Of a DNA stretch of 64,000 nucleotides, positions 26,550 to 36,168 are shown piece after piece. The notes below the pieces were generated by a model, which ran no database searches, had not been told where the DNA came from, and worked only from the letters and a program-made list of their open reading frames with translations. The DNA comes from Eoetvoesiella caeni (GTDB taxonomy: Bacteria > Pseudomonadota > Gammaproteobacteria > Burkholderiales > Burkholderiaceae_B), in assembly GCF_003315175.1 (NCBI RefSeq), contig NZ_QNRQ01000013.1:1-64000 (forward strand). Reading direction: 5' to 3'. Position 1 is the stretch's first letter. Every line of letters begins with the position of its first letter. Both the position numbers and the translations under genes were made by a program.

Positions 26550-28343
26550 TTACGAGGCGTTTACGTCGCTGCGGTTGCCAGTCGGCTTGGCGCCGAAGCT
26601 GGGGCGGGCAGGGCGGTCGCCGAACTTGGCGGGTGCCTTGCGGGCGAAGTCGCCGCGGGGGGCCGAAGGACGGTCGCTGAACGAGCTGCGGGGCTTGTCG
26701 CCGAATGCGGGGCGGTCTGCGCGCGGGGCGCGGTCGCCAAAAGGCTTGGCCGATGCAGGACGGTCGCTGCGCGGGGCGGATGCACGGTCGCCGAAGCTGC
26801 TGCGGCCCTTGTAGCCACCGGTACCGCGATCTTCGTTGCGGCTGGCAAACCCACCACGTTCTTCGCTGCGACCAGCAAAACCGCCGCGCTCTTCGTTGCG
26901 ACCGGCGAATCCACCGCGGTCGTCGCTGCGGCCGGCAAAGCTGCCGCGGTCTTCAAAGCGCGAGCGTGCAGGACGCTCGTCGTTGAAGCGCTCGCCGCTG
27001 GCGGGGCGGCCTTCAAAGGCCGGCTTGTCGCCAAAGCGCGGCTTGCTGCCCGCATAGGCCGGCTTGTCGCCGAACCCGCCGTTGGGCTTGCGCCCGTAGC
27101 TGGGTTTGCCGCCACCGGCGTATCCGCCACGGCCTGCGCCGCCGCCGAAGCTCTTGCCGCCGCCGTTCCCGCCCTTACGGTCGGTGTAGGTCGGGCGCAC
27201 TGTCTTCTTGGGTTCCAGGCCTTCGATAACGTTCGAAGGAATGGGCTGGCCGATGAAGTGTTCGATGCGGCGAATCTTGTGGCGTTCGGAATGAACGGCC
27301 AACGTGAAGGCCAAACCGCTGTTGCCGGCACGGCCGGTACGGCCGATGCGGTGGGTGTAGTCTTCGGGCTGCATGGGCAGGTCGTAGTTGATGGCATGGC
27401 TGATGCCTTGCACGTCGATACCGCGGGCGGCAACGTCGGTGGCAACCAGAATGCGCAACTGGCGTTTTTGCATCAGGCCAAGCGTACGTGTGCGCTGGCG
27501 CTGGTTCATGTCGCCATGCAGCGCGGCGGCCGAAAAGCCCTGATCGGACAGGCGGTCTGCCAGATCGTCCGCGCCGCGCTTGGTGGCGGTAAAGACAATA
27601 GCTTGGTCCAGGTTGGTGTCGCGCAGCAGGTGGTCGAGCAAACGCATCTTGTGGCCGTTGTCGTCCGCGTACAGCAGGCTTTGCGTAATGTTGGTGTGTT
27701 TCTGTTTGTGGCCCGAAACTTCAATCTGCTCGGGTTCGCGCATCATCTTGCCGGCCAGGCGGGCAATCGAGCCGTCCAGCGTGGCCGAGAACAACAGCGT
27801 CTGGCGGCTTTCGGGCGTGCTGGAGACGATGGTTTCAATATCTTCGATAAAGCCCATGTCCAGCATGCGGTCGGCTTCGTCCAGCACCAAAGTGTGTACG
27901 GTAGAAAGATTGACGCGGCGCGCCTGCAGGTGGTCGATAAGACGGCCGGGCGTGGCAACAAGCACGTCGACGCGGCGCGACAGGGCTTTTAGCTGCGCGC
28001 CATAAGGCATGCCGCCGACAACAACGGCAATACGCAGGTCTTTAAGATGCGAGCCGTAGGCTTTGGTGGCGTCGGCTACTTGCATAGCCAGTTCGCGGGT
28101 GGGCGTCAGCACCAGTACTTGCACGCCGGTGCCCTTGTTGGCGGGCATGCCGGAAATGCGGTTCAGGGCGGGCAGCATGAAGGCGGCGGTTTTGCCGCTG
28201 CCGGTTTGCGCCGAAACCATAAGATCCTGGCCTTTCAAGGCTTTGGGAATGGCAGCCAACTGAACTGGGGTGGGGGTGGTGAAACCGGTCTTGGTAATGG
28301 CCGACAACAGAGCGGGGTCAAGACCCAGGTTTTCAAAAGACAT
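26550..28343 (-). CDS. rhlE: DEAD-box RNA helicase (RhlE type) with repetitive Arg/Gly-rich tail
   Basis: 597-residue RNA helicase. The core has Walker A AQTGSGKT (45-52), PTRELA, TPGR, the DEAD motif (VLDEADRMLDMGF), SAT, RGIDV and HRIGRTGR. From about residue 385 a low-complexity tail of about 210 residues follows, containing a decapeptide run (RGGFAGRNEE and variants, about 4.5 units) and many GDRP/GDKP units; such RGG tails bind RNA. The start at 28343 has AAAGGATC upstream. The 5' leader holds two strong hairpins. Likely role: ribosome assembly or RNA decay, by family. Confidence 0.93.
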   Translation of the reverse strand: MSFENLGLDPALLSAITKTGFTTPTPVQLAAIPKALKGQDLMVSAQTGSGKTAAFMLPALNRISGMPANKGTGVQVLVLTPTRELAMQVADATKAYGSHLKDLRIAVVVGGMPYGAQLKALSRRVDVLVATPGRLIDHLQARRVNLSTVHTLVLDEADRMLDMGFIEDIETIVSSTPESRQTLLFSATLDGSIARLAGKMMREPEQIEVSGHKQKHTNITQSLLYADDNGHKMRLLDHLLRDTNLDQAIVFTATKRGADDLADRLSDQGFSAAALHGDMNQRQRTRTLGLMQKRQLRILVATDVAARGIDVQGISHAINYDLPMQPEDYTHRIGRTGRAGNSGLAFTLAVHSERHKIRRIEHFIGQPIPSNVIEGLEPKKTVRPTYTDRKGGNGGGKSFGGGAGRGGYAGGGKPSYGRKPNGGFGDKPAYAGSKPRFGDKPAFEGRPASGERFNDERPARSRFEDRGSFAGRSDDRGGFAGRNEERGGFAGRSEERGGFASRNEDRGTGGYKGRSSFGDRASAPRSDRPASAKPFGDRAPRADRPAFGDKPRSSFSDRPSAPRGDFARKAPAKFGDRPARPSFGAKPTGNRSDVNAS

Positions 28344-28652
28344 GCGTGATCCTTTGCCGTAGAAAACGGCGTGCACTAGCGCAAGGCGTGAGTAGTGAGC
28401 TCATGCGCTGGTTGATTGGAGCATCGTGCCGACCAATCAACCTTACGTGCAGCCATGTGCGTGGCACATGGACAACTGAAAAGGCTCGGGGGTCAGGGAG
28501 CGATGGCGTTCGACATGGGTGCTGAAGTATCAGTCAACTGCTAGAACACAGCATGTGCTGTATGAAAATGTCGACGCATTGAAAATGCAGTGCAGCAATT
28601 ATAAGCAGTTTTCCCCGATTAGGGAAAGTACTATGTTGTAACGAGGCCACAT
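28344..28652 (-). promoter_or_regulatory. Structured 5' leader and promoter region of the helicase gene
   Basis: The 309-bp gap between ung and the helicase contains two perfect hairpins read on the helicase strand: GGTTGATTGG/CCAATCAACC (28410-28419 with 28433-28442, 13-nt loop) and CCATGTGC/GCACATGG (28453-28460 with 28464-28471, GTG loop). Both lie 65-130 nt before the start codon, so the mRNA probably has a long folded leader, as known for cold-inducible helicases. The part near 28560-28640 is AT-rich and is the likely promoter. Confidence 0.55.
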
Positions 28653-29402
28653 TTATTGATCGTCGCCAAGCCAGTCTATGCCCGATACACCGTGCCGCGC
28701 CAGCCAATCATTGGCTTGCATGAAGTGTCCGCAACCAATAAACGGCTTGGGGGGGCGTTGCGCGGACAAGGGGGAAGGGTGGTTGGATGTCAGTATCAGG
28801 CTTGGGGGCCTGCCTGGGCCAGTGGGTATCAGAACCTGCTTGGACTGGGCGTGAGCGCCCCACAACATGAAGACCTTGGGCTGGGGTGAATTGGCGACGT
28901 TCGCGATGATGGCGTCGGTGATGGACTCCCAGCCTTTTTTTGCGTGCGACGCGGGCAAGCCGGACTGGACTGTCAGCACGGTGTTAAGCAGCAATACTCC
29001 TTGTTCCGCCCAGCGCGATAATTCGTGTGTTTGCGGTGTATAGCTGTCTGGGTATTCCAGGGCCAGCTCTTTGAAAATATTGCGCAGGCTGGGCGGGCAG
29101 GGGCAAATATCGGGCACGGAGAACGCCAGGCCCTGCGCCTGATTTGCCCCATGGTATGGGTCTTGTCCAAGAATAATGACTTTGACGGTATCAGGATTCA
29201 GCGTATGCAGGGCCCGAAACGGGGTGGCGGGGTAGATCTCGGCGCCAGCCTCCAGCTGTTCGGCCAGAAAAACGCGCAGGCGCGTCAGTGCCGCTTGTGC
29301 GCTGGGCGTATTGAACGCGTCTTGCCATATTTTCGGAAGCTGTTGTACACAGTGCGCCAAGTCGTCGCGAAACACATTGAGAGCGCTGTTGGAATTGGCC
29401 AT
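28653..29402 (-). CDS. ung: Uracil-DNA glycosylase
   Basis: Removes uracil from DNA in base excision repair, 249 residues. Family 1 motifs are complete: GQDPYHG with catalytic D81, and the DNA-intercalating HPSPLSAQR. The start at 29402 (MANSNSALN) follows GGGGAT; an ATG two codons upstream is possible. It is the distal gene on the leftward trp side, 35 bp after the HIT gene. Confidence 0.96.
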   Translation of the reverse strand: MANSNSALNVFRDDLAHCVQQLPKIWQDAFNTPSAQAALTRLRVFLAEQLEAGAEIYPATPFRALHTLNPDTVKVIILGQDPYHGANQAQGLAFSVPDICPCPPSLRNIFKELALEYPDSYTPQTHELSRWAEQGVLLLNTVLTVQSGLPASHAKKGWESITDAIIANVANSPQPKVFMLWGAHAQSKQVLIPTGPGRPPSLILTSNHPSPLSAQRPPKPFIGCGHFMQANDWLARHGVSGIDWLGDDQ

Positions 29403-29437
29403 TCCCATCCCCGTAAATAGACTGTGTTGCCGTGGGA

Positions 29438-29893
29438 TCATCCCAGTGAATCGAGCGCGCTGCGCAAGGCGGCATGGTAGTCGGTTTGCAGATTCCATTG
29501 CTGCTCGCGGAATACATCCCAGGCCAGTTGTTGTTCCGGGCTGCGCTCGTGCGGGGCGGCCCAGATGGCGTCCGGGTAGCGGCTGTCCAGCGGCCAGCGC
29601 GGAATGACATGCCAGTGGACGTGCGGTACGTAATTGCCCAACTGGGCGATGTTGACCTTGGCCGGCATGATCTCGTGGCGCATGACGCTTTCCACCAGCC
29701 AGACAATGTCCATGATATGGCTGCGGTCTTGTGGAGCCAGATCGGTCATTTCAGCCGCGTGTTCGTTCCAGATAACGCGCGTGAATCCGGGAAAGTCCGG
29801 TTCGCCGGCGTCGATGACGCGCAGCTTGTCGTTGCGCCAAAGTACATTGTGCGCGTCCTGGTCTTGGCATAAAGGGCAATTGGCAGAGTGCAT
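29438..29893 (-). CDS. HIT family protein
   Basis: 151-residue nucleotide hydrolase/transferase of the histidine triad superfamily. It starts MHSANCPLC (two Cys that may bind zinc) and carries the triad HVHWHVIPR at 91-99, a H-x-H-x-H variant with hydrophobic spacers. The start is 13 bp beyond the trpC stop, so it belongs to the trp operon tail. Its natural substrate is unknown. Confidence 0.9.
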   Translation of the reverse strand: MHSANCPLCQDQDAHNVLWRNDKLRVIDAGEPDFPGFTRVIWNEHAAEMTDLAPQDRSHIMDIVWLVESVMRHEIMPAKVNIAQLGNYVPHVHWHVIPRWPLDSRYPDAIWAAPHERSPEQQLAWDVFREQQWNLQTDYHAALRSALDSLG

Positions 29894-29906
29894 GAAGATA
29901 GCCTGC

Positions 29907-30695
29907 TTAATAGAATAGCTCTTGCAAGGCCTGGCCTGGCTCGTCCGCCCGCATGAAGCGTTCGCCCACCAGGAAGGCATTGACGTTATGCGAGCGCATA
30001 AGCGCCACATCTTCGCGGCTAACGATGGCGCTTTCAGTGACAACCAGCTTGCCTTGCGGAACCAGCGGCAGCATGTCGATGGTGTTCTGCAAAGAGGTCT
30101 CGAACGTACGCAAATTGCGGTTGTTGATGCCCAGAAGCTTGGTCTTGAGTTGCAGTGCAACTTCCAGCTCCTGGCTGTCGTGCACTTCAACCAGCACGTC
30201 CATGCCCAGTTCGATAGAAAGGTTTTCCAGTTCGAGCATTTGGTTCTTGCCAAGCGCCGCGGCGATCAGCAAGATGCAGTCGGCCCCCAGCGCGCGCGCA
30301 TGTACGATTTGATAAGGGTCGATGATGAAGTCTTTGCGCAGCACCGGCAAGGCGCAGGCGGCGCGGGCCTGGCGCAAGTAGTCGTACGAACCCTGGAAGA
30401 ACTGCACATCGGTAAGCACCGACAGGCAGGCCGCGCCGTGGGCGGCGTACGAGGTGGCAATCTCGGTCGGGTTGAAATTTTCGCGAATCACGCCCTTGGA
30501 GGGCGAAGCTTTTTTTATCTCGGCAATGACGCCCGGCTTGCCCTGCGCGATCTTGTCTTCAATGGCCCGGATAAAGCCGCGCACGTCCTTGCGGTTCTTG
30601 GCTTCGCGCAGCAGGTCGGCCTCGCTGCGCATCTGGCGGGCGGTGGCAACCTCTACCTTTTTGGTGTCGAGTATTTTTTTCAGTATGTCGTTCAT
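29907..30695 (-). CDS. trpC: Indole-3-glycerol phosphate synthase
   Basis: TIM-barrel enzyme closing the indole ring from CdRP, 262 residues. The catalytic [10 protein letters not shown] segment, the VLRKDFIID strand and [11 protein letters not shown] are present. It is monofunctional: there is no TrpF domain. The start overlaps the trpD stop by 4 bp (ATGA). Confidence 0.97.
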   Translation of the reverse strand: MNDILKKILDTKKVEVATARQMRSEADLLREAKNRKDVRGFIRAIEDKIAQGKPGVIAEIKKASPSKGVIRENFNPTEIATSYAAHGAACLSVLTDVQFFQGSYDYLRQARAACALPVLRKDFIIDPYQIVHARALGADCILLIAAALGKNQMLELENLSIELGMDVLVEVHDSQELEVALQLKTKLLGINNRNLRTFETSLQNTIDMLPLVPQGKLVVTESAIVSREDVALMRSHNVNAFLVGERFMRADEPGQALQELFY

Positions 30696-31729
30696 GGTCG
30701 CAATTTTTGTGTGTAGGTGCAGAACTCGTCGAGCTTGGCTCGCGCAGCTCCGTTGGAAATGAGCTCGAATGCCTGGTTCAGGCCTTCACGTATGGAATCG
30801 GCCTTGTTGCCGGCATAAATGGCCAGGCCCGCATTGAGCGCCACAATGTCTCGTGCGGCGCCGGGAACGTTCTCCAGCGCCTGCTTGATCAGTGTAGCCG
30901 ACTCGTCGCGATTGCTCACCTTGATTGAACGGTTCGACATCATGGACATGCCGAAGTCTTCGGGGTGGATTTCATATTCGCGGATTGTGCCGTCCTTGAG
31001 CTCGCCCACCAGGGTCGGCGCGCCCAAAGAGGCTTCGTCCATGCCGTCCTTGCCGTGCACGATGAGAACGTGCTTGGAACCCAGGCGCTCCATGGCGCGA
31101 ACCTGGATGCCGACCAGGTCGGAATGGAACACGCCCATGAGCTGATTGGCCGCGTTGGCGGGGTTGGTCAGGGGGCCCAGGATATTGAAAATGGTCTTTA
31201 CGGCCAATTCCTTGCGGATGGCGGCCACGTTCTTCATGGCGGCGTGGTGGGCCGGGGCAAACATGAAGCCGATGCCGGTTTGCGTGATGCTCTCGGTAAT
31301 CTGCTCGGGCGTCAGGTTGATGTTCACGCCCAGGGCTTCGACGACGTCGGCGCTGCCCGAAGAGGACGAGGCGCTGCGGCCGCCATGTTTGGCGACCTTG
31401 ACGCCGGCGGCCGCGGCCACAAACATGGACGCGGTCGAAATATTGAAGGTATGCGAGCCGTCGCCGCCGGTGCCGCACATGTCAAGCAATTCATCGGGGT
31501 AGGGGGTAGTGACCTGCAGGGCAAATTCGCGCATGACCTGCGCGGCCGCGGTGATTTCTCCGATCGTTTCCTTTTTGACGCGCAAGCCCATGATCAGGGC
31601 GGTGGCGATTTGCGGGGAAAGCTCGCCGCGCATCAGCATGCGCATCAGGTGCAGCATCTCGTCGTGGAAAATTTCGCGGTGCTCGATACATCGGGCCAGG
31701 GCTTCGGTGGGGGTAATGGCGGAAGTCAT
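30692..31729 (-). CDS. trpD: Anthranilate phosphoribosyltransferase
   Basis: Transfers phosphoribosyl to anthranilate, 345 residues. The PRPP-binding [17 protein letters not shown] and the [18 protein letters not shown] glycine/serine loop are canonical. It follows trpG by 18 bp and is coupled to trpC by a 4-nt overlap. Confidence 0.97.
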   Translation of the reverse strand: MTSAITPTEALARCIEHREIFHDEMLHLMRMLMRGELSPQIATALIMGLRVKKETIGEITAAAQVMREFALQVTTPYPDELLDMCGTGGDGSHTFNISTASMFVAAAAGVKVAKHGGRSASSSSGSADVVEALGVNINLTPEQITESITQTGIGFMFAPAHHAAMKNVAAIRKELAVKTIFNILGPLTNPANAANQLMGVFHSDLVGIQVRAMERLGSKHVLIVHGKDGMDEASLGAPTLVGELKDGTIREYEIHPEDFGMSMMSNRSIKVSNRDESATLIKQALENVPGAARDIVALNAGLAIYAGNKADSIREGLNQAFELISNGAARAKLDEFCTYTQKLRP

Positions 31730-31747
31730 GATGATTTATTCCTGTTC

Positions 31748-32311
31748 TTAAAGGGTCAGAAAATTACGCAGCAACGAGTGGCCGTGCTCGCTCAGGATGG
31801 ATTCAGGGTGGAACTGCACGCCGTAGACCGGCAGCGATTTATGCCGTACGCCCATGATCTCGCCGTCGTCGCTTTCGGCGGTTATGGCCAGGCAGTCGGG
31901 CAGGGATTGGCGCTCTATTACCAAAGAGTGGTAGCGCGTAACGGTGTAGGGCGAGGGCAAGTCCTTGAAAACGTCTGCGCCGGTATGCGTGATGGCCGAG
32001 GTCTTGCCGTGCATCTGGGTTTTGGCCCGGACGATTTTGCCGCCGTAGGCCGCGCCTATGGCTTGATGGCCCAGGCATACGCCCAGGATAGGCACTTGCC
32101 CGGCAAAGGCCCGGATCAGCTCAATCGAAATCCCGGCCTCGGAGGGCGTGCGCGGACCGGGCGAGATGCAGATACGGGCGGGCTTTAGCGCGGCGATTTC
32201 ATCGACGCTGGTCTGGTCGTTACGCAGTACCTTGACCTGTTCGCCCAGTTCGCCGAAATACTGAACCAGGTTGTAGGTAAAGGAGTCGTAGTTATCGAGC
32301 ATTAGCAGCAT
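31748..32311 (-). CDS. trpG: Anthranilate synthase glutamine amidotransferase subunit
   Basis: 187-residue class I glutaminase feeding ammonia to TrpE. Nucleophile C79 ([11 protein letters not shown]) and the His-Glu pair in QFHPESIL are present, with the oxyanion SPGPRTP loop. It may also serve folate synthesis as PabA, a common dual use. A 122-bp gap separates it from trpE; no gene or clear promoter was seen there. Confidence 0.97.
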   Translation of the reverse strand: MLLMLDNYDSFTYNLVQYFGELGEQVKVLRNDQTSVDEIAALKPARICISPGPRTPSEAGISIELIRAFAGQVPILGVCLGHQAIGAAYGGKIVRAKTQMHGKTSAITHTGADVFKDLPSPYTVTRYHSLVIERQSLPDCLAITAESDDGEIMGVRHKSLPVYGVQFHPESILSEHGHSLLRNFLTL

Positions 32312-32433
32312 AGTGGTCTCCGACTTTATTCCATTCCCATATCAAACGTGCACTTTGTCGGCTTCGCTTGCCTTACAAGAGTAATGTCTGCGCTTCACCT
32401 TCGCGTTCACGCTTGATCTGGAAACGGAGTTGA

Positions 32434-33957
32434 TTAAATGGGTTCGTCAAGGCCGAACTGGACTTTTTCGGCGGCGCGCAGCACGGCGCGCGCCTTGGCC
32501 TCGGTTTCCTGCCATTCTTTTTCGGGGTCGGAGTCGGCCACAATACCGGCCGCCGCCTGGACGTAAAGCATGCCGTCCTTGACGATGCCGGTGCGGATGG
32601 CGATGGCAACGTCCATTTCGCCGTTGTAGCTAAGGTAGCCCGCCGCGCCGCCGTAGATGCCGCGGCGCACGGGCTCAAGCTCGTCGATAAGCTCCATGGC
32701 GCGCACTTTGGGCGCGCCCGTCAAGGTGCCGGCCGGGAAGGTGGCGCGCAGCACATCCATATTGCTCATGCCTTCGTCCAGCACGCCGCTGACATTCGAA
32801 ACCAGGTGCTGCACATGCGAATAGCGCTCGATGCTCATGGTGTCGGTGACTTTGACGGAGCCGGTCTGCGCAACCCGGCCCACATCGTTGCGTGCCAGGT
32901 CGATCAGCATGACGTGTTCGGCGCGCTCTTTGGGATCGGCCTGCAGCTCGGCAGCCAATGCGGCGTCTTCGGCCGGGGTGGCGCCGCGCTTGCGAGTGCC
33001 GGCCAGGGGCCGGATGGTCACCACGGTTTGTTCGTCGGTGCCGTCGGCGGCCGTTTTTTCCTGGCGCACCAGGATCTCCGGCGAAGAGCCCACCACATGG
33101 AAGCTGTCGAAGTTCCAGTAGTACATATAGGGCGAAGGGTTGAGAGAACGCAGCGAGCGGTACAGCGAAAGCGGCGAGTCGCGGTAAGGCTTGGCGATGA
33201 CTTGGCCGATCTGCACTTGCATCAGGTCGCCCGCGGCGATGTATTCCTTGGCCTTGAGGACGGCGGCAATGTAGTCTTCTTTCTTGAAGTCGCGCCGGCT
33301 TTCGGTTTGCAGGCTGGCGTAGGCATAGGGAATGACCACAGGCATGCGTAGCTTCTCGCGCAGCTCTTTGATGCGCCGCCGTGCGCCGGCATAGCTTTCG
33401 GGCTGCTGCGGGTCAGCATACACCACCAGGTAAGTGCGCCCGGCCAGATTGTCGACCACCACCAGTTCGTCGACATGCAGCAGCATGATGTCGGGCGTGC
33501 CTTCGTCCTGGCCCGAGGGGAAGGGCTTTACGGCAGGGCCCAGCTTGGGCTCCATGTGGCGCACGGTGTCGTAGCCGAAATAGCCGGCCAGGCCGCCCGC
33601 AAAGCGGGGCATGCCGGGGCGCAAGGCTACTTTGAAGCGCTTTTGATAGGCCTCGATGAAGCTTAGCGGATCGCCCTCATGGGTTTCAACGACCTGGCCC
33701 TGGTGGACGACTTCGGTCAGCGTGCCGCTGGCGCGGATGACGGTTTTGGCGGGCAGGCCTATGAAGGAATAGCGGCCGAACCGTTCGCCGCCGACTACCG
33801 ACTCCAGCAGGCAGCTGTTGCGCCCGCCTTCGGGGCCGCCGTGAGCCAGCTTCAGGTAGATGGAAAGCGGGGTGTCGAGATCGGCATAGGTTTCCGCCAT
33901 CAGGGGGATGCGGTTGTACCCTTGTGCGGCGAGTGCGTTGAATTCGATTTCTGTCAT
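32434..33957 (-). CDS. trpE: Anthranilate synthase component I
   Basis: Converts chorismate to anthranilate with TrpG, 507 residues. The tryptophan feedback site motif LLES (50-53) is intact, so allosteric inhibition is expected. Chorismate-binding motifs LAGTRKRG, the EERAEHVMLIDLARND-type block and the C-terminal AGIVADSDPE are all visible. The start at 33957 (MTEIEFNAL) matches homologues; an ATG at 34005 would sit inside the attenuator stem region. It is preceded by a Trp-rich leader peptide and terminator. Confidence 0.97.
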   Translation of the reverse strand: MTEIEFNALAAQGYNRIPLMAETYADLDTPLSIYLKLAHGGPEGGRNSCLLESVVGGERFGRYSFIGLPAKTVIRASGTLTEVVHQGQVVETHEGDPLSFIEAYQKRFKVALRPGMPRFAGGLAGYFGYDTVRHMEPKLGPAVKPFPSGQDEGTPDIMLLHVDELVVVDNLAGRTYLVVYADPQQPESYAGARRRIKELREKLRMPVVIPYAYASLQTESRRDFKKEDYIAAVLKAKEYIAAGDLMQVQIGQVIAKPYRDSPLSLYRSLRSLNPSPYMYYWNFDSFHVVGSSPEILVRQEKTAADGTDEQTVVTIRPLAGTRKRGATPAEDAALAAELQADPKERAEHVMLIDLARNDVGRVAQTGSVKVTDTMSIERYSHVQHLVSNVSGVLDEGMSNMDVLRATFPAGTLTGAPKVRAMELIDELEPVRRGIYGGAAGYLSYNGEMDVAIAIRTGIVKDGMLYVQAAAGIVADSDPEKEWQETEAKARAVLRAAEKVQFGLDEPI

Positions 33958-34003
33958 GGAGGTCTCGGTGGGCTTTGTTGGTGCACGAGGCCGGACAGTC
34001 ATC

Positions 34004-34040
34004 AAAAAAGCCCGGCCATGGTGTTTATGGTTCCGGGCTT
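34004..34040 (-). terminator. trp attenuator terminator
   Basis: On the trp strand AAGCCCGG (34040-34033) pairs with CCGGGCTT (34015-34008) and is followed by TTTTTT: a Rho-independent terminator located between the leader peptide gene and trpE. It would stop transcription when the leader peptide is translated without stalling. Confidence 0.88.
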
Positions 34041-34096
34041 AGCTGTTTGGTAATGCAGTCGGCAGGAAAAGACGGAGTCTTAAATGCCGGGAGGAA

Positions 34097-34174
34097 TTAC
34101 CGCCACCCAGAACACAAGCGCCACCAGCGCCAGGTAGCGCGGGGTGTTGTGTAGTAATACAGGGCAGAGGTCAT
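34097..34174 (-). CDS. trpL: trp leader peptide
   Basis: A 25-codon reading frame in the trpE leader, starting MTSALYYY, with Trp codons at positions 15, 17, 18 and 24 and stop TAA at 34099-34097. Four Trp codons in 25, just before an intrinsic terminator and trpE, is the classical design for attenuation by ribosome stalling at low charged tRNA-Trp. The ribosome site before it is weak by eye. It is too short for routine gene calling. Confidence 0.88.
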   Translation of the reverse strand: MTSALYYYTTPRATWRWWRLCSGWR

Positions 34175-34210
34175 GGTATTGGTTTTTTTGGTTTGCCGAA
34201 GGCTTTGGGT

Positions 34211-34897
34211 TCAGGCGGGAACCGGACTGGTTCCACGGGCACTGATCCATTGCGCGGCGGCATCAATGGACATAACTATATCATCGACTTTCAGATTTTG
34301 CACATCCAGGCCTTCGTTATAGCCGTAGGGTACCGCCAGCACCGCCATGCCGGCCGCCCGGGCCGCCTGTGCGTCGTTGATCGAATCGCCCACCATTACG
34401 GTTTGCGCGGGCGGCACTTGCAGCAGGCCGCAAGCGTGCAGCAGCGGCATGGGGTCGGGCTTGTGCCGGGCGCAGGTGTCGCCGCAAACGACCTGTTCGA
34501 AATAAGGAGCCAGCCCAGTGCGCTCAAGCAGCGGCAGCGTGAATTCAGTGGGTTTGTTGGTAACGACGGCCAGTTTCAGGCCCAGGCGCCGGAAGGCATC
34601 GAGTCCTTCTATGACGCCCGGATAAAGCGTGGCATGCAGGCCATTGACGGGATGGTAATGCCTATTGAACAGGTCACGGCAGCGTTCGACCAGATCATGG
34701 TCCGGTTCGATGCCGTCGCCTTGGAGGCTGCGCACTATCAGTTGGCGTACGCCTTTGCCGACGTAGGTGGCAATGGTTTCCAGCGGCAGCGGGGCCAGGT
34801 TGATATCGGCCCGCATGGCGTTGACGGCAAGCGTCAGGTCGGGAACGGTATTGAGCAAAGTACCGTCAAGGTCCAGGAGTACGGCGGAAAACGTCAT
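34211..34897 (-). CDS. gph: Phosphoglycolate phosphatase
   Basis: HAD-family phosphatase, 228 residues from the ATG at 34897. The nucleophile motif LLDLDGTL (D9, D11) and the metal-binding VMVGDSINDAQAA are canonical. It clears 2-phosphoglycolate formed during DNA repair or oxygenation. It sits between rpe and the trp leader, an order widespread in Betaproteobacteria. Confidence 0.93.
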   Translation of the reverse strand: MTFSAVLLDLDGTLLNTVPDLTLAVNAMRADINLAPLPLETIATYVGKGVRQLIVRSLQGDGIEPDHDLVERCRDLFNRHYHPVNGLHATLYPGVIEGLDAFRRLGLKLAVVTNKPTEFTLPLLERTGLAPYFEQVVCGDTCARHKPDPMPLLHACGLLQVPPAQTVMVGDSINDAQAARAAGMAVLAVPYGYNEGLDVQNLKVDDIVMSIDAAAQWISARGTSPVPA

Positions 34898-34978
34898 GGC
34901 GGTGAATGGCAAGTATTGTCTAGGGGAACAAGTGGCCGCGGGCCGCTTCGGGACATGTTCCGAAAAATGCAAATGGCC

Positions 34979-35680
34979 TTACACGGAAATGGATTCGCCG
35001 CGCACGATTTCGCTGCGCATGGCGCTGATGACTTCCTGGTAGCTTTTTTGTCCGAATATGGCCGAGCCGGCCACGAAGGTGTCGGCGCCCGCCGCGCGTA
35101 TGGCGGCGATGTTGTCGACCTTGACGCCGCCGTCCACTTCCAGGGCAATGGGCTGGCCTCCCTGGCTGACCCAGGCGTCGATTTTCTTGCGGGCTTGCGC
35201 CAGCTTGGTCAAGGTGGCCGGAATGAAGCTTTGGCCGCCGAAGCCCGGATTGACCGACATAAGGAGCACGACGTCGAGCTTGTCCATGACGTAATCCATC
35301 CAGTCCAGCGAGCTGGCGGGGTTGAAGACCAGGCCGGCCTTGCAGCCGTGCTCTTTGATCAGGCCCAGTGTGCGGTCGGGGTGCCGGGACGCCTCGGGGT
35401 GAAAGGTAATGATGTCGGCGCCGGCCTTGGCGAATTGCGGGATAATAGCGTCGACGGGCTCGACCATCAGGTGAACATCGATAGGCACCTGGGTATGCGG
35501 GCGCAGGGCTTCGCACACCATGGGCCCCATGGTCAGGTTGGGAACATAGTGGTTGTCCATGACATCGAAGTGTATCCAGTCGGCCCCGGCGGCGACTACG
35601 TCGCGCACTTCGTCGCCCAGGCGGGCGAAGTCGGCGGCCAACAGGCTTGGGGCTATGCGGGTGGGGGCGGATGTGGTCAT
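34979..35680 (-). CDS. rpe: Ribulose-phosphate 3-epimerase
   Basis: Pentose phosphate pathway epimerase interconverting ribulose-5-P and xylulose-5-P, 233 residues. [13 protein letters not shown], the metal-binding [12 protein letters not shown] and [15 protein letters not shown] are diagnostic. First gene of the leftward rpe-gph-trp group; divergent from apaG with an 83-bp AT-rich gap that must hold both promoters. Confidence 0.97.
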   Translation of the reverse strand: MTTSAPTRIAPSLLAADFARLGDEVRDVVAAGADWIHFDVMDNHYVPNLTMGPMVCEALRPHTQVPIDVHLMVEPVDAIIPQFAKAGADIITFHPEASRHPDRTLGLIKEHGCKAGLVFNPASSLDWMDYVMDKLDVVLLMSVNPGFGGQSFIPATLTKLAQARKKIDAWVSQGGQPIALEVDGGVKVDNIAAIRAAGADTFVAGSAIFGQKSYQEVISAMRSEIVRGESISV

Positions 35681-35763
35681 GGACGTAAACTATGTTTTAA
35701 AAAATCATTATTGCAGATTAAAGACTCGATCGAGTAAACGTAGTCTGTTTTGACGGGGTTCAC

Positions 35764-36138
35764 ATGAAGCCGTACGACTTGTCAGTAACCGTAACGCCGC
35801 AGTATCTGCCCGAGCAATCCGACCCGGGCGAACAGCAGTTTGTGTTTGCCTACACGGTTTGCATTACTAATAACGGCCAGCATCCGGCCCAGGTCATCAG
35901 CCGCCACTGGATCATCACCGACGGCCAGCAAAAGGTTCAAGAAGTGCGCGGGCTGGGAGTCGTCGGCCAGCAGCCTTTGCTGGGGCCGGGCGAAACATTT
36001 GAATACACCAGTGGTTGCCCATTGTCCACGCCTATCGGCACAATGCGGGGTACCTATCATTGCGTGGGGGATAATGGCATTCCTTTCGAGGTGCCCATCG
36101 GAGAGTTCGTGTTGGCGATGCCGCGCACTTTACATTGA
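35764..36138 (+). CDS. apaG: ApaG protein
   Basis: 124-residue fibronectin III-like beta-sandwich protein (DUF525). Signature blocks TNNGQHPAQVISRHWIITD and GLGVVGQQPLLGPGETFEYTSG are complete. Named for its association with diadenosine tetraphosphate metabolism; its molecular role is unsettled. It is followed after about 30 bp by mltA. Confidence 0.95.
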   Translation: MKPYDLSVTVTPQYLPEQSDPGEQQFVFAYTVCITNNGQHPAQVISRHWIITDGQQKVQEVRGLGVVGQQPLLGPGETFEYTSGCPLSTPIGTMRGTYHCVGDNGIPFEVPIGEFVLAMPRTLH

Positions 36139-36168
36139 TATGAAACCATCTTTCATAAATTGAAGTCC

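Noticed and set aside
25821-27992. 723-codon plus-strand reading frame opposite the helicase
   Set aside because: Antisense shadow of a GC-rich repetitive gene; the composition (Ala/Gly/Val-rich, no domains) is typical of an opposite-strand translation.
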